Made by a program: the position numbers and the translations under genes. The notes beneath the pieces were generated by a model. It was not told where the DNA came from and searched no databases. It saw only the letters and a list, made by a program, of their open reading frames with translations. This document shows, piece by piece, positions 1 through 13,060 of a DNA stretch of 64,000 bases; positions within the stretch are counted from its first letter, which is position 1, and each line of letters starts with the position of its first letter. Source of the stretch: Letharia columbiana (Eukaryota > Ascomycota > Lecanoromycetes > Lecanorales > Parmeliaceae); the NCBI RefSeq assembly GCF_014066305.1, contig NW_023501042.1, forward strand, positions 1,234,501 to 1,298,500, given 5' to 3'.

Positions 1-3000
1 TTTATTAATTAGATCTATTAGAATCTAAGTATTATATTTATTATTATAAATTATAATATTATTTAATAGCTTAATCTCTTTAATAAGATTTAATTAAGAT
101 ATAATAGCGTTATAAATAAGCTATAAAAGGCTATTAGTTATACTTATTAATATTATTATAATAAAAATAACTACTTTCTTAATCTAATTACTTATAATAA
201 GCTTATCTATAAAAATCTTTAACGAAGATTTTATAAAGAAGATATTTTTATAATTAACTTCGTATAATATATCTAAATAAAACTTTTTAGAAATTTAAAT
301 AATCTAATTAATTTTATTTTTAATTAAAATTTTAATAATATATAAATCTATAAGATAAGCGTATAAAGTTAAATTCCGCTATACTATTAGCTTAAAAATA
401 TAATCTCTCTTAAATAATCTTTTAGAAAAGTTAATAGATATTATAATATCGATATAAAATATTATAATTAAGATCTTATAAGTATAAATAATATATTTCT
501 AATATAAATTATATTATTAATTAATAATATTAATAATAATAATATAATTATTAATATATACTTTAGCTTAAATAATATTAAATATAATCTTCTTAAGATT
601 TATAATATTATTCTTTAGTAATATATAGACTTTTAGATTATTAATAAGATAAATCTCTCTTTAAATATAATAGAGAATTTTATTATTATCTATCTTACTA
701 ATAGAGATATATATTAAAATTAAAATATATTTATTAATATTATATATAGCTAAATCTAAGCCCTTAATATAAAAAGATAAGATTATTTTTTAAATCTCTA
801 TAAGAGATAGTAATATTAGTAGTTATAATTTATCTATCAAAGTAACTCTATAGTCGATATTAATATAAATCTTTTTATCGATAATATTAAGCTATAGGCG
901 TATAAAGATATAAATATAATTTTACTCTCGAAAGATAATTTTTATATCTAGATTGAACTTTTCGATAGAATTAGAGTTAATAATTTTAATAAAATCGAAG
1001 TCTTAATAATAAGAGATTTCTAATTAATAAATGAAAGGCTTCTACTTAGCTACGGAAGACTCTTATAAATAACCCTCTTATAAGTACTTATAAAGTTTTA
1101 TTTTAGATATAAATAATATCTTATAATTTTAGTAGATTATATAAATATCAACGAAGTTAGTATAAATCTCTTTATATAGCTATTCTTCGTAATTGTCAAC
1201 GAAGCTTTTCTTAAACGATTCGCCTTAATAAGCTTCTTATACTTTATTATACTCTTAAAAAATATTAAAATAATTCTTATTAATATAATTAGCTTAATTA
1301 TAAGCTATTTAATTATTATAATTAATTTAATAAATAGCGGTTTAGCTATAATAGATACCTTATAACTATTATAGCTACTTACCTCTATTACTTTAATAAT
1401 AATTATCTTATCTTAAAAACCTTTTATCTTAAGGAGAATTTAATTGTTTAAATTAATTCGAGAATATCGAATCTAACGTATTTAAAAGACTGGCAATTTA
1501 AAGGCGTGACGGTATGGTAAGCGAATGATTGCTTTACGGAGCGTATTGCTAATTTAATTAATAACCGTACTATTAATTATTATAAGCGTATTATCTTCTA
1601 TTATAAGATCTATTCTAGTAGTTAGAAGACTATCACAAATAGAATAAAAACTAAAAAAAATTAAATAATTAATTTTCGTAATTCTATTAACCTTAATAAT
1701 TAATATTTAATTAATCTTATCGAAGACCTTATTAAAAGGTTTAATTATTACGTTATTACTATAGTAATTAACTTTATTAAAGTCTTTAGTAAAATAATCT
1801 AAATATCTTAAATTATATATTTTTCTTTAATTTAAGTACTTAAATAAATAAAGAAATCGATATTATAATAAATAATAAGTTTATAAAAGTATATAAGTTT
1901 ATTGTAATACCTTAATAGATAAATATTAATTAATTTTTAATATTATTTATATTAGTAAACTTAATATAATAAATAACTACTTATATATAATCTAAAGACT
2001 TTCTTTTATTATATATATCTATTAGGGTATATTTCTTAATAATAAAATAAGTAAATATTATCTTAATCGATTTCTTAAATTATCTTAATAGCACTTTATA
2101 CTATTTCTTAATATCGTTATCTATCTATAAATTAAGTTTCTTAAGATTTAATAATTTAATAATATATTATAATAACGCTATATCTCTTAATACGATATTA
2201 AAATTAATTTTAATTATAAGAAAGTTTTTTATAATAGCTATATCTCGTAGTCGTTTAGTAAATAGAATAACGCTATAAAAGTAGATATCTTTATTAATTA
2301 TAACAATCTCATCTTCTTTATAAGATTTATCGAGATAAAAATCGAAGTAATTAAGATTTAATAAATTTTATTAATTGAAAGTACTTAATAAGATAGATAG
2401 TTTTTTAGATAAATCTTATAGCTCTAATTATTCTATAGAGTCTATAAGGCTAAATAGTATTTATAGATTTTATAATATTTAGATTATAACTCTTTAGATA
2501 GTATTATTAATATCTTACTAAAACTATTAATAATTAAGAGAAAAATTTAAAGTTATAATATTACTATAGATTATAATCTCTATAAAGATCTTAAATATAG
2601 AAGAAAAATATTTACTAGATAAGCTTATTAGCGTAAAGCTTTTTATTTAAATAATTTCTAAAGATTCTTATATAGCTAGCGAGAGAGAGCTTAGTAAAGA
2701 TAAATTTAATAAGATAATACTAGTTAAAGAAGACTTTAATAGCTTTACTAGCTATATAATAAAATTATCGAAATCTCTAATTATCTTTCTTATAAAAGAA
2801 AGATTTATTAATAATTTAATCTAATAGCTATAATATTAATAATTTAAATTCTAGAAAATTAGATTTAATTCTTACTCTATTATTTTATAATATAAATAAA
2901 AATCTTAATAGCTCTAAGAGCTTAAAGGTATAAATAATAAAATATTAAATTATAGATATTATTAAAGGCTTTAATAGATTAAGATATAAGTATATTATTT

Positions 3001-3471
3001 TAATAAAGTCGTCGATTTAAAAGACTAATATAATTATCGTTTAATTAATATAGATATAAACGATATTAACGTTAAGAAGATATTCTATTAAATTAAAATT
3101 ACTTATTAGATTAATAAGATAGTAGAGACTTTTTAATTAATAAATAAAAGAGTATTAGTGAAAGACTTAGATAGTAAGATAATTATAAAGAATTAAGTAA
3201 TAAAGTATTATTAAATAAATAAATAATAATAAAGAAGCTTCTAAATTATTCGATAGTTAATTAATATCGAATAATAGTATTACTATTATATTATAAGAGT
3301 AATATAAAAATATAGATATAAGAGTAATATATAATAAAGATAGTTATTCTTCTACTGAGAAGTAACTACTTATAATACTAAGCTAAGGTTCTTATCAAGA
3401 TATCTTCCTTAATAGATACGAAGGTATAATAGAACCATATATCTATGTAGTCGCGACAGCTTACTGTAACA
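1..3471 (-). mobile_element. Degraded Ty3/gypsy-like retroelement, copy 1, cut by window start
   Basis: This stretch matches 16,190-19,682 along its whole length, with differences that are mainly C/T and G/A. It is therefore the 5' two fifths of the same element as the complete copy at 12,551-19,682, read on the minus strand. A reverse-transcriptase-like core is visible on the minus strand at 547-558 (Tyr-Ile-Asn-Asn, expected Tyr-x-Asp-Asp with Asp codons turned to Asn by RIP). An 'INFSKRLF'-like stretch follows about 45 codons later, the spacing expected of gypsy RTs. No frame remains open. The gypsy assignment rests on these weak matches and on the layout. Confidence 0.6.
3292..3471 (-). 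repeat. LTR of gypsy-like element, copy B1
   Basis: This about 180-bp sequence recurs at 12,551-12,729 and 19,505-19,682. Read on the minus strand it begins TGTTACAGTAAGC and ends near CTCTTATA, which fits a TG...CA LTR after RIP. Here it is the 5' LTR of the partial minus-strand element running off the left end of the window. Confidence 0.7.
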
Positions 3472-4740
3472 GAAATATTTAGACGATTTCCTACCTATCT
3501 GCCTACCTTACCTCTATAAGAAGATATTTCGACTATCTCTCATTTATCTTATCTGTTATCTACTTGCATTAGTAGAGAAATCTCCACCTAATCCGTTATA
3601 GACTCGGATTAAGAAGAAACTTATTCTAAATTATTATTAACGATTTAGTATTATTAGACCTAGATTTATAATCTTAATACTACTATTTAGAATCTCAATA
3701 TAATTATAATACGACTTCGAGAGTTATAAAACCTTTATCGTTTTAATATAAAGACTCTTACTACTATAAATATGAAATTATAAACTAAAATTTAGATCTT
3801 AATTATTAAAGAAGAAATAATTACTTTAATAGAGCCTCTAAATTTCGATATAAATAATTAATTAATTAAATTAAAAGTTATCAAGACTGAAATATCTATT
3901 CTTACTATTCTTATTATCGAGAATAATAAAAAATACTCTAATATACTTTACTTCTATAGTAAAAAAGAGAAGTAGAACAAATAGCGATTTCATCTAAACT
4001 TCAAGTTTTAATAAAGTACTATATTATTTTCTAGTAAAAAAGATAAAATAAATTATATTCGAGATTACTGTAAATTAATTATATTCGATATACTTAAAAT
4101 ACGAGTAAATTCACTAAGCGAGGATTTCTATAATATTATAAAAGAGATAATTTTAGAGCTTTATAATATATTTAATAATTATAATAAGCTAGTAAAGAAT
4201 AACGCTTTACTCTATAATCTAATATTTACTATAAAAAAGAAGAAGATATTTAACGAGTTCTATACTCGATTTTTAGTTATTATTACGCTATTAGACTATA
4301 ACGAAAAATTATAAAATCGCTATACTACGAAGACTTATTACTCTTAAACTTCGATTATAAATTATCGATATTTTATTATCTTTCTTTTACTTAGTTATTA
4401 AATATTTATAAAAGATTAATTAAGACCTTTATTAATTAAAGACTATATATATAAATATAAAAGAGATTAATAAATAGAAGTTTAAATTAGATTTATAGCG
4501 ATTATTTTATTTAAAATAGCTAAAGAATTAGTTAAAGAAAGAAGATTAATATTTTAAATATCTTAGCTATAGCTATTAATTTAATCAGACTAAGATATAT
4601 ATAGTTTTAAAGATATTATCGTTTAAAGAGATAAAGGCTATTATAATTAAGGAAAAGATTATAAAGAAGGCTATAAAGAAGTAATAATAATATAGGTCTT
4701 ACCTATAGCAGCAGTAATAAATTTCTTCTCCTTCCTCTAA
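3472..4740 (+). pseudogene. Possible relict gag-like frame, RIP-degraded
   Basis: This is AT-rich sequence without an open frame. On the plus strand around 4,245-4,400 one frame reads NEFYTRFLVIITLLDYNEKL and continues, interrupted only by TAA and TAG codons, which RIP creates from CAA and CAG. That pattern suggests a former coding region, and the hydrophobic/charged spacing resembles fungal retrotransposon gag proteins. The identity is tentative. The stretch from 3,472 to about 3,650 has a slightly higher GC content and directly abuts the LTR at 3,471. Confidence 0.3.
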
Positions 4741-5260
4741 CTAGCAATAATCGTTCCGCCTAGCCGTATACGGCTAGCGTATTTAAATCAATTTCGATTC
4801 GGCAAATCATCGGACTTTGCGTTTTTGAACGAATTGGCCTTATTCGATTTCGATTTCGATTTTTTTTCGCTTTTTTCGGCAATGCGCCAAAACCACGAAT
4901 CCACCACACCACCTCTCAGCACCCCACACCATTACTTCAAGCACCTTCCCGGGCTATTGCCCCACATTGATACCCCTGTTGTCTGCGTCCGCAGGCCTAC
5001 TATATGAGATTTAGCTTAATGCCACGGTCGGACACTAAGAGTATCTGCGAGAAAAAGTTTAAAGTTATTATTTCAGGGGGTAGTAAATATGCTTTAGGCC
5101 ATAAAGGCCAATATATCATAGATCATGACGATCGTCTCGCTATTGCCACCTCGCCGTCGCCATAATTTAAACTATAGAGATATAGCCATTTGAGAGAGAG
5201 GGTAATGTCATGATTTTAACCGGCATTCCTTCTCTAGACTTACGCTAGGCTTCATTCGGG
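4741..5260. other. Patch of normal base composition inside the AT-rich block
   Basis: About 500 bp of near-normal composition, including CpA- and TpG-rich text, interrupts the RIP-altered sequence. It contains a perfect 18-bp palindrome at 4,760-4,777 (CTAGCCGTATACGGCTAG), a TTCGAT-type hexamer repeat around 4,844-4,862 and a 60-codon open frame at 4,825-5,007. That frame is low in complexity (FDFDFDFF) and has no recognisable domain, so I do not call it a gene. The patch may be unique DNA that RIP did not reach, or a single-copy insertion. Confidence 0.5.
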
Positions 5261-6100
5261 CTAGCTTCTTGGCGACTTGGCACTCTAATAACTTCGGCAT
5301 ATATATTACTTAGTAACCGTTTATAGTTAATATTCCATTCATATAATACTACTAATATCATTATTCGATATACGATTTATTCTCTGATATATTATTACTA
5401 ATAATTATCTTCGTAATATTCTTTATAATATTCTCTACCTTAGAGGAAATACACGATTAGGGTATGTCACGTGACTGTACTATCAACTCGATATTTGTTA
5501 TAACTTTCAATCAACTTTCAATCAACGTCTCATTGATATTAGGATTTCGATAACATTAAATTATTCGATATTCGAAATTAATGGATAATTATTTCGTAAT
5601 TCCCTTATTATATATTAAGGTTTATACTAATTCGGATATCTCGCTTCGCTTATAATAGCCTATTCATCAACGTCACGTGATTTATTTTTCGATTTTTGGA
5701 TTTTTCTCGAAATTTGATATATAAGTAAGATATATAGCCCTATAGGGCTGTGGGACTTAGAGAAATTTTCGAAAAACTTTATATATTACCGCTAGCCATT
5801 AATTCTCTACTAGTAATATATTAATGTATTACTTTATAGCGTAGTATTGAAATAATAATAAATCGATATCTCTTTCGTATTCCATTAACTGTCCATTAAC
5901 TATCCATTAATAATAAATTTAACTGAATCTACTATAAATAGGAAATTTTATATAACTCTATTCGACATACGTTATATAGAACGTAAAATCTGAATGTATC
6001 CGGTGTGTAGTCCTTATTATACAAATCGTATAATTATAGCTAATAACTTATTAATTTTCTATTAATAGTAAATACCCATGTGTAGTAGCTCCCGTAAGGT
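5261..6100. other. AT-rich interval with two TCACGTGA sites, no gene
   Basis: No open frame is present. GTCACGTGA-type sequences occur near 5,466-5,474 and 5,674-5,682, and the same octamer appears twice in the repeat at 20,728-20,750. The composition is less extreme than in the surrounding blocks. I see no feature I can name. Confidence 0.4.
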
Positions 6101-6640
6101 ATATTCGCTTATTATAGATTCTTCTCTTATTTAACTAAGTGCGAGAATATCGAGAATAAATATATTTATATTAATAAAATTAGTAAAATTAATAGAATTA
6201 ATAAAATTAGTAAAATAATAAAAAAAGAATAATTATATAAATAGATAAAAGAATTATTATTTAATCTTAAATACGTTTAATATAATTATAATATTTAAAT
6301 ATTAATTTAATTTACTTATTACTAATTTAAGAGAAATATAAAAAAAAAAAAAATTATTTAAACTCTTTTTAAGAGTTTTTTAATACGTTTATAAATAATA
6401 GTAAATAGTTATTAAGCTCGCTTACGACCTTAATTATTAATAATAATAAATTTATTAAAGAGTAATTTAAGAGTATTAATAAAAGCTATTAAAATATAAA
6501 ATAGAATACTTAATTATATTAATTAGAGAGTTTTATAAAAGAAAAGAGCGATTAGATATAGATATATTAAGATATATTATATAATTATATTATATAATTA
6601 TTAAGATATTAAAAATTATATAATTCAAATTCTAATACTC
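6101..6640 (-). repeat. LTR-like repeat C, strongly RIP-mutated copy
   Basis: The sequence matches 20,640-20,790 and, further left, 20,830-21,060. The comparison of 6,569-6,635 with 20,719-20,787 shows almost only C-to-T and G-to-A changes: each CACGTG of the less damaged copy is TATATA here. The plus-strand edge at 6,640 reads ...CTAATA followed by CTCCCC, which on the minus strand is a purine tract followed by TATTAG. That is as expected at the start of the 3' LTR of the minus-strand copia element to its right. The left limit is approximate. Confidence 0.5.
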
Positions 6641-6669
6641 CCCTTTATATATATTCTTTTATATATAAA

Positions 6670-7030
6670 AATTAATAAATATAAAGTTTAATATTAATAA
6701 TATTAAAATTAAGTAAATAAGATAAAAATAATTTAATTAATTTTTATTAAAGTTTAATATTAAGTAATTAAAATAAAGTTTAAATTAAATAATTAAAGTA
6801 AGTTTTAGCGCTAAATAGTTAAGATAAAGTTAAAATTAAATAATTAAAGTAAATTTAATATCGAGTAATTAAAGTAAAGTTAAAATTAAATAATTAAAAT
6901 AAATTTAGCGTTAGATAATTAAAATAAAATTTAAATGAAATAATTAAAGTAAGTTTAATATTAAGTAATTAAAATAAAGTTAGAATTAAGTAATTAAAGT
7001 AAGTTTAGCGTTAAATAATTAAAGTAAAAA
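6670..7030. repeat. Minisatellite, about 24-bp unit
   Basis: About fourteen imperfect tandem copies of a unit of roughly 23-25 bp are present. The core is AATTAAAGTAA followed by A/GTTTA and either GCGTT or ATATT. Units differ by transitions and small indels. No open frame crosses it. Confidence 0.65.
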
Positions 7031-10000
7031 ATCGAAATCTAAAAATAACTATATTAAAATCCTAAATTTTACTTTTTATTAAAAAATAATTTTTTAGAAA
7101 TTTTATTTCTAAGCCGTCTAATATATATTAAAAATCGATTAATTTAAAATCGAAAAATATTCGTAGAAATAACTAAATAAAATAATTAAAAGAAATTCTT
7201 TATCTTATATATTATAATCGATTATAAAACTTTTATAAGATTATTTTAAATATCTAGTTTTTAATAATAATAGCTAATAATAATAGTAATATAAATAAAA
7301 ATATTTTAAAAGAGCTTTAAAGATTTAATAGTGATAGCGATAATAGTATTAAAGAAATAGCTATTTTAATATAAAATAGTAAATTTATAGAGTATTAAGC
7401 TTAAAGCTTAATAGGCGACTTAAAGAGATTATTTAAATTATAAGAATTAATAAAATAACTCGCTTCTCTAAATAAGTAATATTATAAATAATATTCTAGT
7501 CTAATTAATATATAAAAATTTTTAAATTTGTTCTTAAATAATATCTTAATAAATCTATTAACTACTTATTATTTAATAAGAATATACTTAAAAGTAATAA
7601 TATTAGCGATAATTTATTTTTATATATAATAATACTAAATATTAATATACTTAATATATATATAAAATTAAGAATTTTTAATAAAAATTATAATATTTTA
7701 ATTATTATAGTAGATAATAATAGTCTATAATTATTTAGCGCTAGAATTAAATTAATTAAGAAATTTATATAGTTAAACTATCTTCTTAATAATCTATATC
7801 TAATTAATATATTTAATCTTATATAAAAATAGCGTTATAATAAATTATTATTTTAATAATTAAATAATAATAATACTATTTATATTAAAGATGTAATTAA
7901 AAATAAAATATTAAATATTTTAATTATTCGCTTAGTTTATATTTATATAATTAATAAATAATTTTAAATCTTCTCTAAATATTAATTATTAATTTTTAGT
8001 ATTATTTAAATATCGAAAGATACACTTAATAGCCTTTTAATAAAATTTATCGAAGTTTAAAATATATCTAGAAATTATTAAAATAATAAATATAAGATTA
8101 AATTAAGTATCTAGTATTATATATATAAATAATTCTATAATTAATTAATAAATATAGCGAGATTAATCGATAGAAGTAAAATTATCTTTAGCGATATAAA
8201 ATTTATTATTATTAATAAAAGTAAATAATAATATAAAGTTTAATATATTATATTTTTCTAAAAATTTCTTAATATAACCTTTTTAGTTAAGACGTAGAAT
8301 TCGATTAATATAATCTTTAATAATTATTATATTAAGATAATAGATATAAAATCTTAAATTAATTATCTTAAACTTCTTATTAAACTTATTCTTAATACTT
8401 TATATTTTAATTTTATTAAAATTTATAAATAAAATATTATTTATATAAATAGCGATAATAATAATATTATTAGTAAATATAGAGAAATTAGTAGTAATAG
8501 ATTTAAAACTTAATTTCTTTAGATAAATTATAAGAATATTATATTAAACTTTAAGAAATTATTTTAAATTATAAAGTATCTTAATAAGCTTATATATCTT
8601 ATTCTTTTAATTTTTAGTCTTAAAGTTGATAAATTAAATAATATAAATTATCTTTTTAATATCGCTATATAAAAAAATAATTTTAATATCTATTTATTTA
8701 AGCTTCTAATTTAAAATAATTATTAATATAAAGATTATTTTATAATTTATAAACTTAATAAAAAAGACGAAGATTTTATTAAAATTAATTTCTTTTTATT
8801 ATTTAAAATTATAAATAATTTAGCGAGCTTTATATTATATAATCTTCTTTATAAAATTACACTTAAGCTTATAAATCTATTAACCTCTTAAAATATATAT
8901 ATTTAATAAAAAATTTATTAAAGTTTAAATCTTATTAATAATAATAAGCGAGTTAATTTTTTTCTCTATAATAATTTTCTAATATATATTATAATAAAAA
9001 TTTAATATAATCTTTTTATAGATTTAAGATTTATAGAATTTAAAAGAAAAGGCTTTTATTAATAACGCTAGAGGATTTAAAAAAAGTTCTTTATATATTT
9101 TTAAAATATCGAATAGATAATTTATCGCTAAAATTAAATTATGATTATTTATAAAGCGAGTAATAGATCTAAAAGGCGTTATTATAGAGGCTATAAAGAG
9201 TATTTTATTATTAAATATATTAAATAATTACTCTTCTAAAGACTTTAAATTAATTAAGATTACTAATTAAGCTTTTTTAAAAATTTAAATAAAATTAAAT
9301 AAGTTATTAACTTTATCTTTAACGAAAGTTATTTATCTCTTTTAGCAATTTTTCTCTAGAATTATAAATAAAGAGAAAAGATAACTTTTAAGATAATTAA
9401 TAATTTTAATAAAATAGCGATCATTACGATAAATTATTATTTTAATATTATCGCGTATATTCTCTTCTAAAATAAAGAATATAGACTTAAAAAAATATTA
9501 TTAAATTACTTAATATTAAAGATAATAGCAATTTCGTTACTATTTAAAAGTATATAATAGAAATAATTTTAATAATTTATAAATTATTCTTTAATTATAT
9601 AATTTTAATATTTTTTTTAATTAATAGCTTTAAATATAGTTTAATAAAAATCTATTTATTTAATAATATATAGATAAAAAATATTAAAAGAAAAATTAAT
9701 ATAAATTTTAAAAGAAGTAATATCTCGTTTAATTACGAGTTAATAATTATATAAATAATTTTTAATATAAATAAATTTAATCTAATACTTCTACGATAGA
9801 TCGCTCTTTTTAAATATTACGCTAATTTTATATTAAATAATAATACTTAATTATTTAAACTTTCTATTTATTTAAGAGTTTTTTAATATAATATCTTTTT
9901 AAATAATTCTTCTAGATAGATAAAAGACTTTTATTTTATAATTCTAATATTTTATATTATAATTAAAGCGAAGGCGAGTATAATAATAATTATTATATTT

Positions 10001-12545
10001 TATATTATTAAGAAAAAGCTTAAATATAATAAAAATAAATTTATTAAATTTATTTAATAAAAGATAAATATCGAAATATAGAGTAAAATTATTTAGAAAG
10101 ATAATTATAAATATATAGTCGTTATAGAAAATATTAAATAATCTCTAGAGATTAATATAAATTAAGTTATTTTTCTATCTCTTAAAAATAATATAGTATT
10201 TATAAGATTTTATTTTAAGGCTAACTATGAAGTATAGTTTATAAATATTATTAAGAGAAGATTTAAAAAGATCTATTCTAATATATATTTTAATTATCTT
10301 TTTAATATTCTAAGTATTTAAATAATTTATACGGGTATATTATATATATAAAATATTCTTATTAATTTAAGACTCTTATTTATTAGAGGACTTTATAAAC
10401 TTAATAAAAAATTTATTATAAATAGAAATTTCTCTATTAATAACGATTAAGATTAGAGAAATATTTTTCTAAATATTAAGCGTATAAAGGTGACTTTAAA
10501 TACGTTTAAAGAAAAACTATTATTTTTTTATAAAAAGATCGTTGGGAATAAAAGAAAGCGAGTATTATTATTTTTCTAATTATCTCTCGAAAATTAGATT
10601 AAAGCTATATCTTAATATATATTAAATATTATTAAAAGTTTAAATATACTTAATATTTTTTATTTTATATTTAAGATTAATATTATTAAAGTCGATAGCT
10701 ATATAATTATTATCAACAAGTTTATTAATAAAATAAGATTTTTAAAATCTAGAGAAAGTTTTAAAAATTAAGAAATTATAAATAATATATTAAGTATATA
10801 TATAATTACGAAGTTAAAAAGTGAATATTATTATTATAATAAAAAGTGTAATAATAAAGACTCTATCTAAGAATTTAATTTTAAAAAATTTATAAATTTT
10901 ATTATTTAATATTTAAAAATTAATAATAAATATAATAGCGATATAAGTAATAAAGTAGCGCGCTATTATAAGTTAAATAATTATAATAACTATCTTAATA
11001 TTAAAAAATTAATTCTTTTTTTTTTTTAAATTTCTCGAATTTAGATTCGATATTAATATTATCATTTTTTTAATTATCTTTTTTATCTTAATCGCTATAA
11101 TCATCGTAGTCTTTATTTTTAAAAACTTAAGATTCTTCGTAAATACGCTTACGCTTTAATTATTCGAGATATTTCTTAATAAAATAAAAGTTTTTATTAT
11201 AAATAGTATAAAATTTATAAATCTATATCTAGATATAAAAGTTAATAGAATTAATATTATCTTAAATACGATATTTAATTAATATAGATATTATAGAAAT
11301 AAGTATATAAATATCTATTTCGATATAAATAGTTATTATATAAGTATTAAAGAACTTAGCGAAGATAATAGAATTAGAGATAATATTAAATTATTATATT
11401 CTAATATAAGCTAGCGTAAATTTAAAAAACTCGTTTTTATTATAAAGGTTATAATTTTAATTATAGATCTTATAATACTAAGTATACTAGTTATCTAAGC
11501 TCTTATAAAAATAATAAATCTTTTAATTCTTAGTAATAATAAAGGGAAATTTCTCGAATAGATTATTAATCTTACGTAATAAATTAATAAATTAATTAAT
11601 ATAAATTTATAGCTTATTTTTATAGATAATAAAAATAAAAATTTTTAGTCTTTAAATAATAGAGCTAAGGATATCTAATCCGCGGGATTTATATTTTTCT
11701 AAGTTTTTTTAGATAACTATAGCGTTAATATAGCTCTTAATAAAATCGCGTAAATTATTCTTATAACGAGTCTTTATTATAGTATAGAGTTTATAATATA
11801 CTTTAATTTATATTATAATATCTATATTAATAATAATCTTAAAAGTATTTTTTATAAATTCTTATTTAATTATAATTCTTATAATAATCGCTAGATAAGA
11901 GATTAATTAAATTATATCGATTTTAATATAGTATTAGAGGTTTAATAGAATAGAGAAATCTTATATATCTTACTTTTATTTATAATAATTAAAAGTATTT
12001 TTTAAATATAGAAATTTAATAAAGTTAATTTAAATTAGTTAAAAGCTTAATATCGATATATTTAGATATAATATTATTTATAAAAAATTAATCTAATTTT
12101 TAGAGCTTAATAAAATAAAGTTTTAATAAGAGTTTAAATTTAAGAGTAAGATTTATAATATAATAGGGTTTAATAAAGTAAATAGAGTAAATAGCGTCGA
12201 TAAAACTAACTTTATTATAAATTTAAAAAGTTTTTTATCTAAAATTAGCTTTAGTAATAATTTAAAAATAAATTAATCTAATATAATAATAGAATTAGCG
12301 CGAGAAATTAAAGTATACTCGCTATCGATATTATTTATATTTAAAATATTTATAATTATTTAAAGTATATAGAGAAAGTTTTATAGAGCTCTAAAATTAG
12401 CTCGATATAAATTAAAGCGTTATTTAAAAAGAGATTTTATATTATAATTTATAATATAATTAATAATACTTTAAAAAGATAGACTTTAATTTATAAATAT
12501 TGGGGGGAAATATAATATAAGTATATAATAATTTAAAGAAAGATT
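7031..12545 (-). mobile_element. RIP-destroyed Ty1/copia retrotransposon, minus strand
   Basis: The minus strand keeps two copia reverse-transcriptase landmarks at the right spacing. At 8,436-8,447 the codons read Tyr-Ile-Asn-Asn, which is the catalytic Tyr-Val-Asp-Asp motif with both aspartates changed by G-to-A mutation. About 330 nt further on, at 7,995-8,120, the frame aligns codon by codon with the LGTRPD...SRY...DK.HWKAI..IFRYL region at the end of copia RT. Pro is changed to Phe, His to Tyr, and Trp and Arg codons to stops, all by RIP-type transitions. The rest is too degraded to read. The right end was split by the insertion at 12,551. A run of six G at 12,502-12,507 lies near that edge. 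Confidence 0.75.
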
Positions 12546-12550
12546 ATTTC
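12546..12550. repeat. Target-site duplication, left copy (ATTTC)
   Basis: The five bases ATTTC directly left of the LTR at 12,551 recur at 19,683-19,687 directly right of the other LTR. This is the size of duplication made by gypsy integrases, and it fixes both ends of the element. Confidence 0.75.
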
Positions 12551-12729
12551 TATGAGAGTAATATGAAAATGTAGATATAAGAGTGATATATAGTAAAGAT
12601 GGTTTATTCTTCTACTGAGAAGTAACTACTTATAATACTAAGCTAAGGTTCTTATTAAGATATCTTCTTAGTAGATATAAAGGTAGATAAAACCATATAT
12701 CTATATAGTCACGATAGCTTACTATAACA
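12551..12729 (-). repeat. LTR B2 (3' LTR of the gypsy-like element)
   Basis: This 179-bp copy is homologous to 3,292-3,471 and 19,505-19,682. Its right end reads ACTATAACA, while the other copies keep ACTGTAACA, a RIP-type difference. Confidence 0.75.
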
Positions 12730-12798
12730 ATATGGCGTTAATAAAAAAGTATAGTAACCTCGATATGTATATAGCAAAGCAAGTAAATATAGTAGTAA

Positions 12799-13041
12799 TT
12801 ACATAGTTAGTTCCTTTCTTCTCGATATCACAACCGCAATAGCTTTCTCCGTGGTAGGCTTATGATCGATTGCGGAAGGCTTCTGTAAATGTGGTGGAGG
12901 TATCACAGGTAGTGGCTCTGGTAGCGGAGGTAGTGATAGTGTAGTAGTATGATCGATTGTGGAAGGCTTCTGCAAATGCGTCGTTAGTAGCGGAGGTAGT
13001 GGCTCTGATAGAGGCGACATAGCGATCTTATAGTCTTTCAC
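12799..13041 (-). other. Open proline-rich 80-codon frame with internal duplication
   Basis: This short frame lies in a 300-bp patch of normal composition (about 12,770-13,060) at the 3' end of the minus-strand gypsy-like element. It encodes two imperfect copies of a unit of about 29 residues centred on HLQKPS-T/A-IDH, separated by Pro/Leu-rich text; the DNA period is about 87 bp. It could be the remnant of a C-terminal tail of the element's polyprotein or a captured fragment. I recognise no domain. It has no upstream frame to join, so it is not called as a functional gene. Confidence 0.4.
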
Positions 13042-13060
13042 TAATTTCGGAGTATCGCCT

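Noticed and set aside
1280..1420. Possible gag zinc knuckle on the minus strand (CYNC-like text) of the gypsy-like element
   Set aside because: The Cys and His codons cannot be recovered consistently in one frame by RIP-type changes alone, so I do not claim it.
4825..5007. 60-codon open frame in the normal-composition patch
   Set aside because: The sequence is low in complexity at its start (FDFDFDFF), has no domain, and no neighbouring exon could be joined.
6670..7030. CRISPR-like regular repeats
   Set aside because: Units are contiguous and degenerate with no unique spacers, so it is a minisatellite in a eukaryotic genome.
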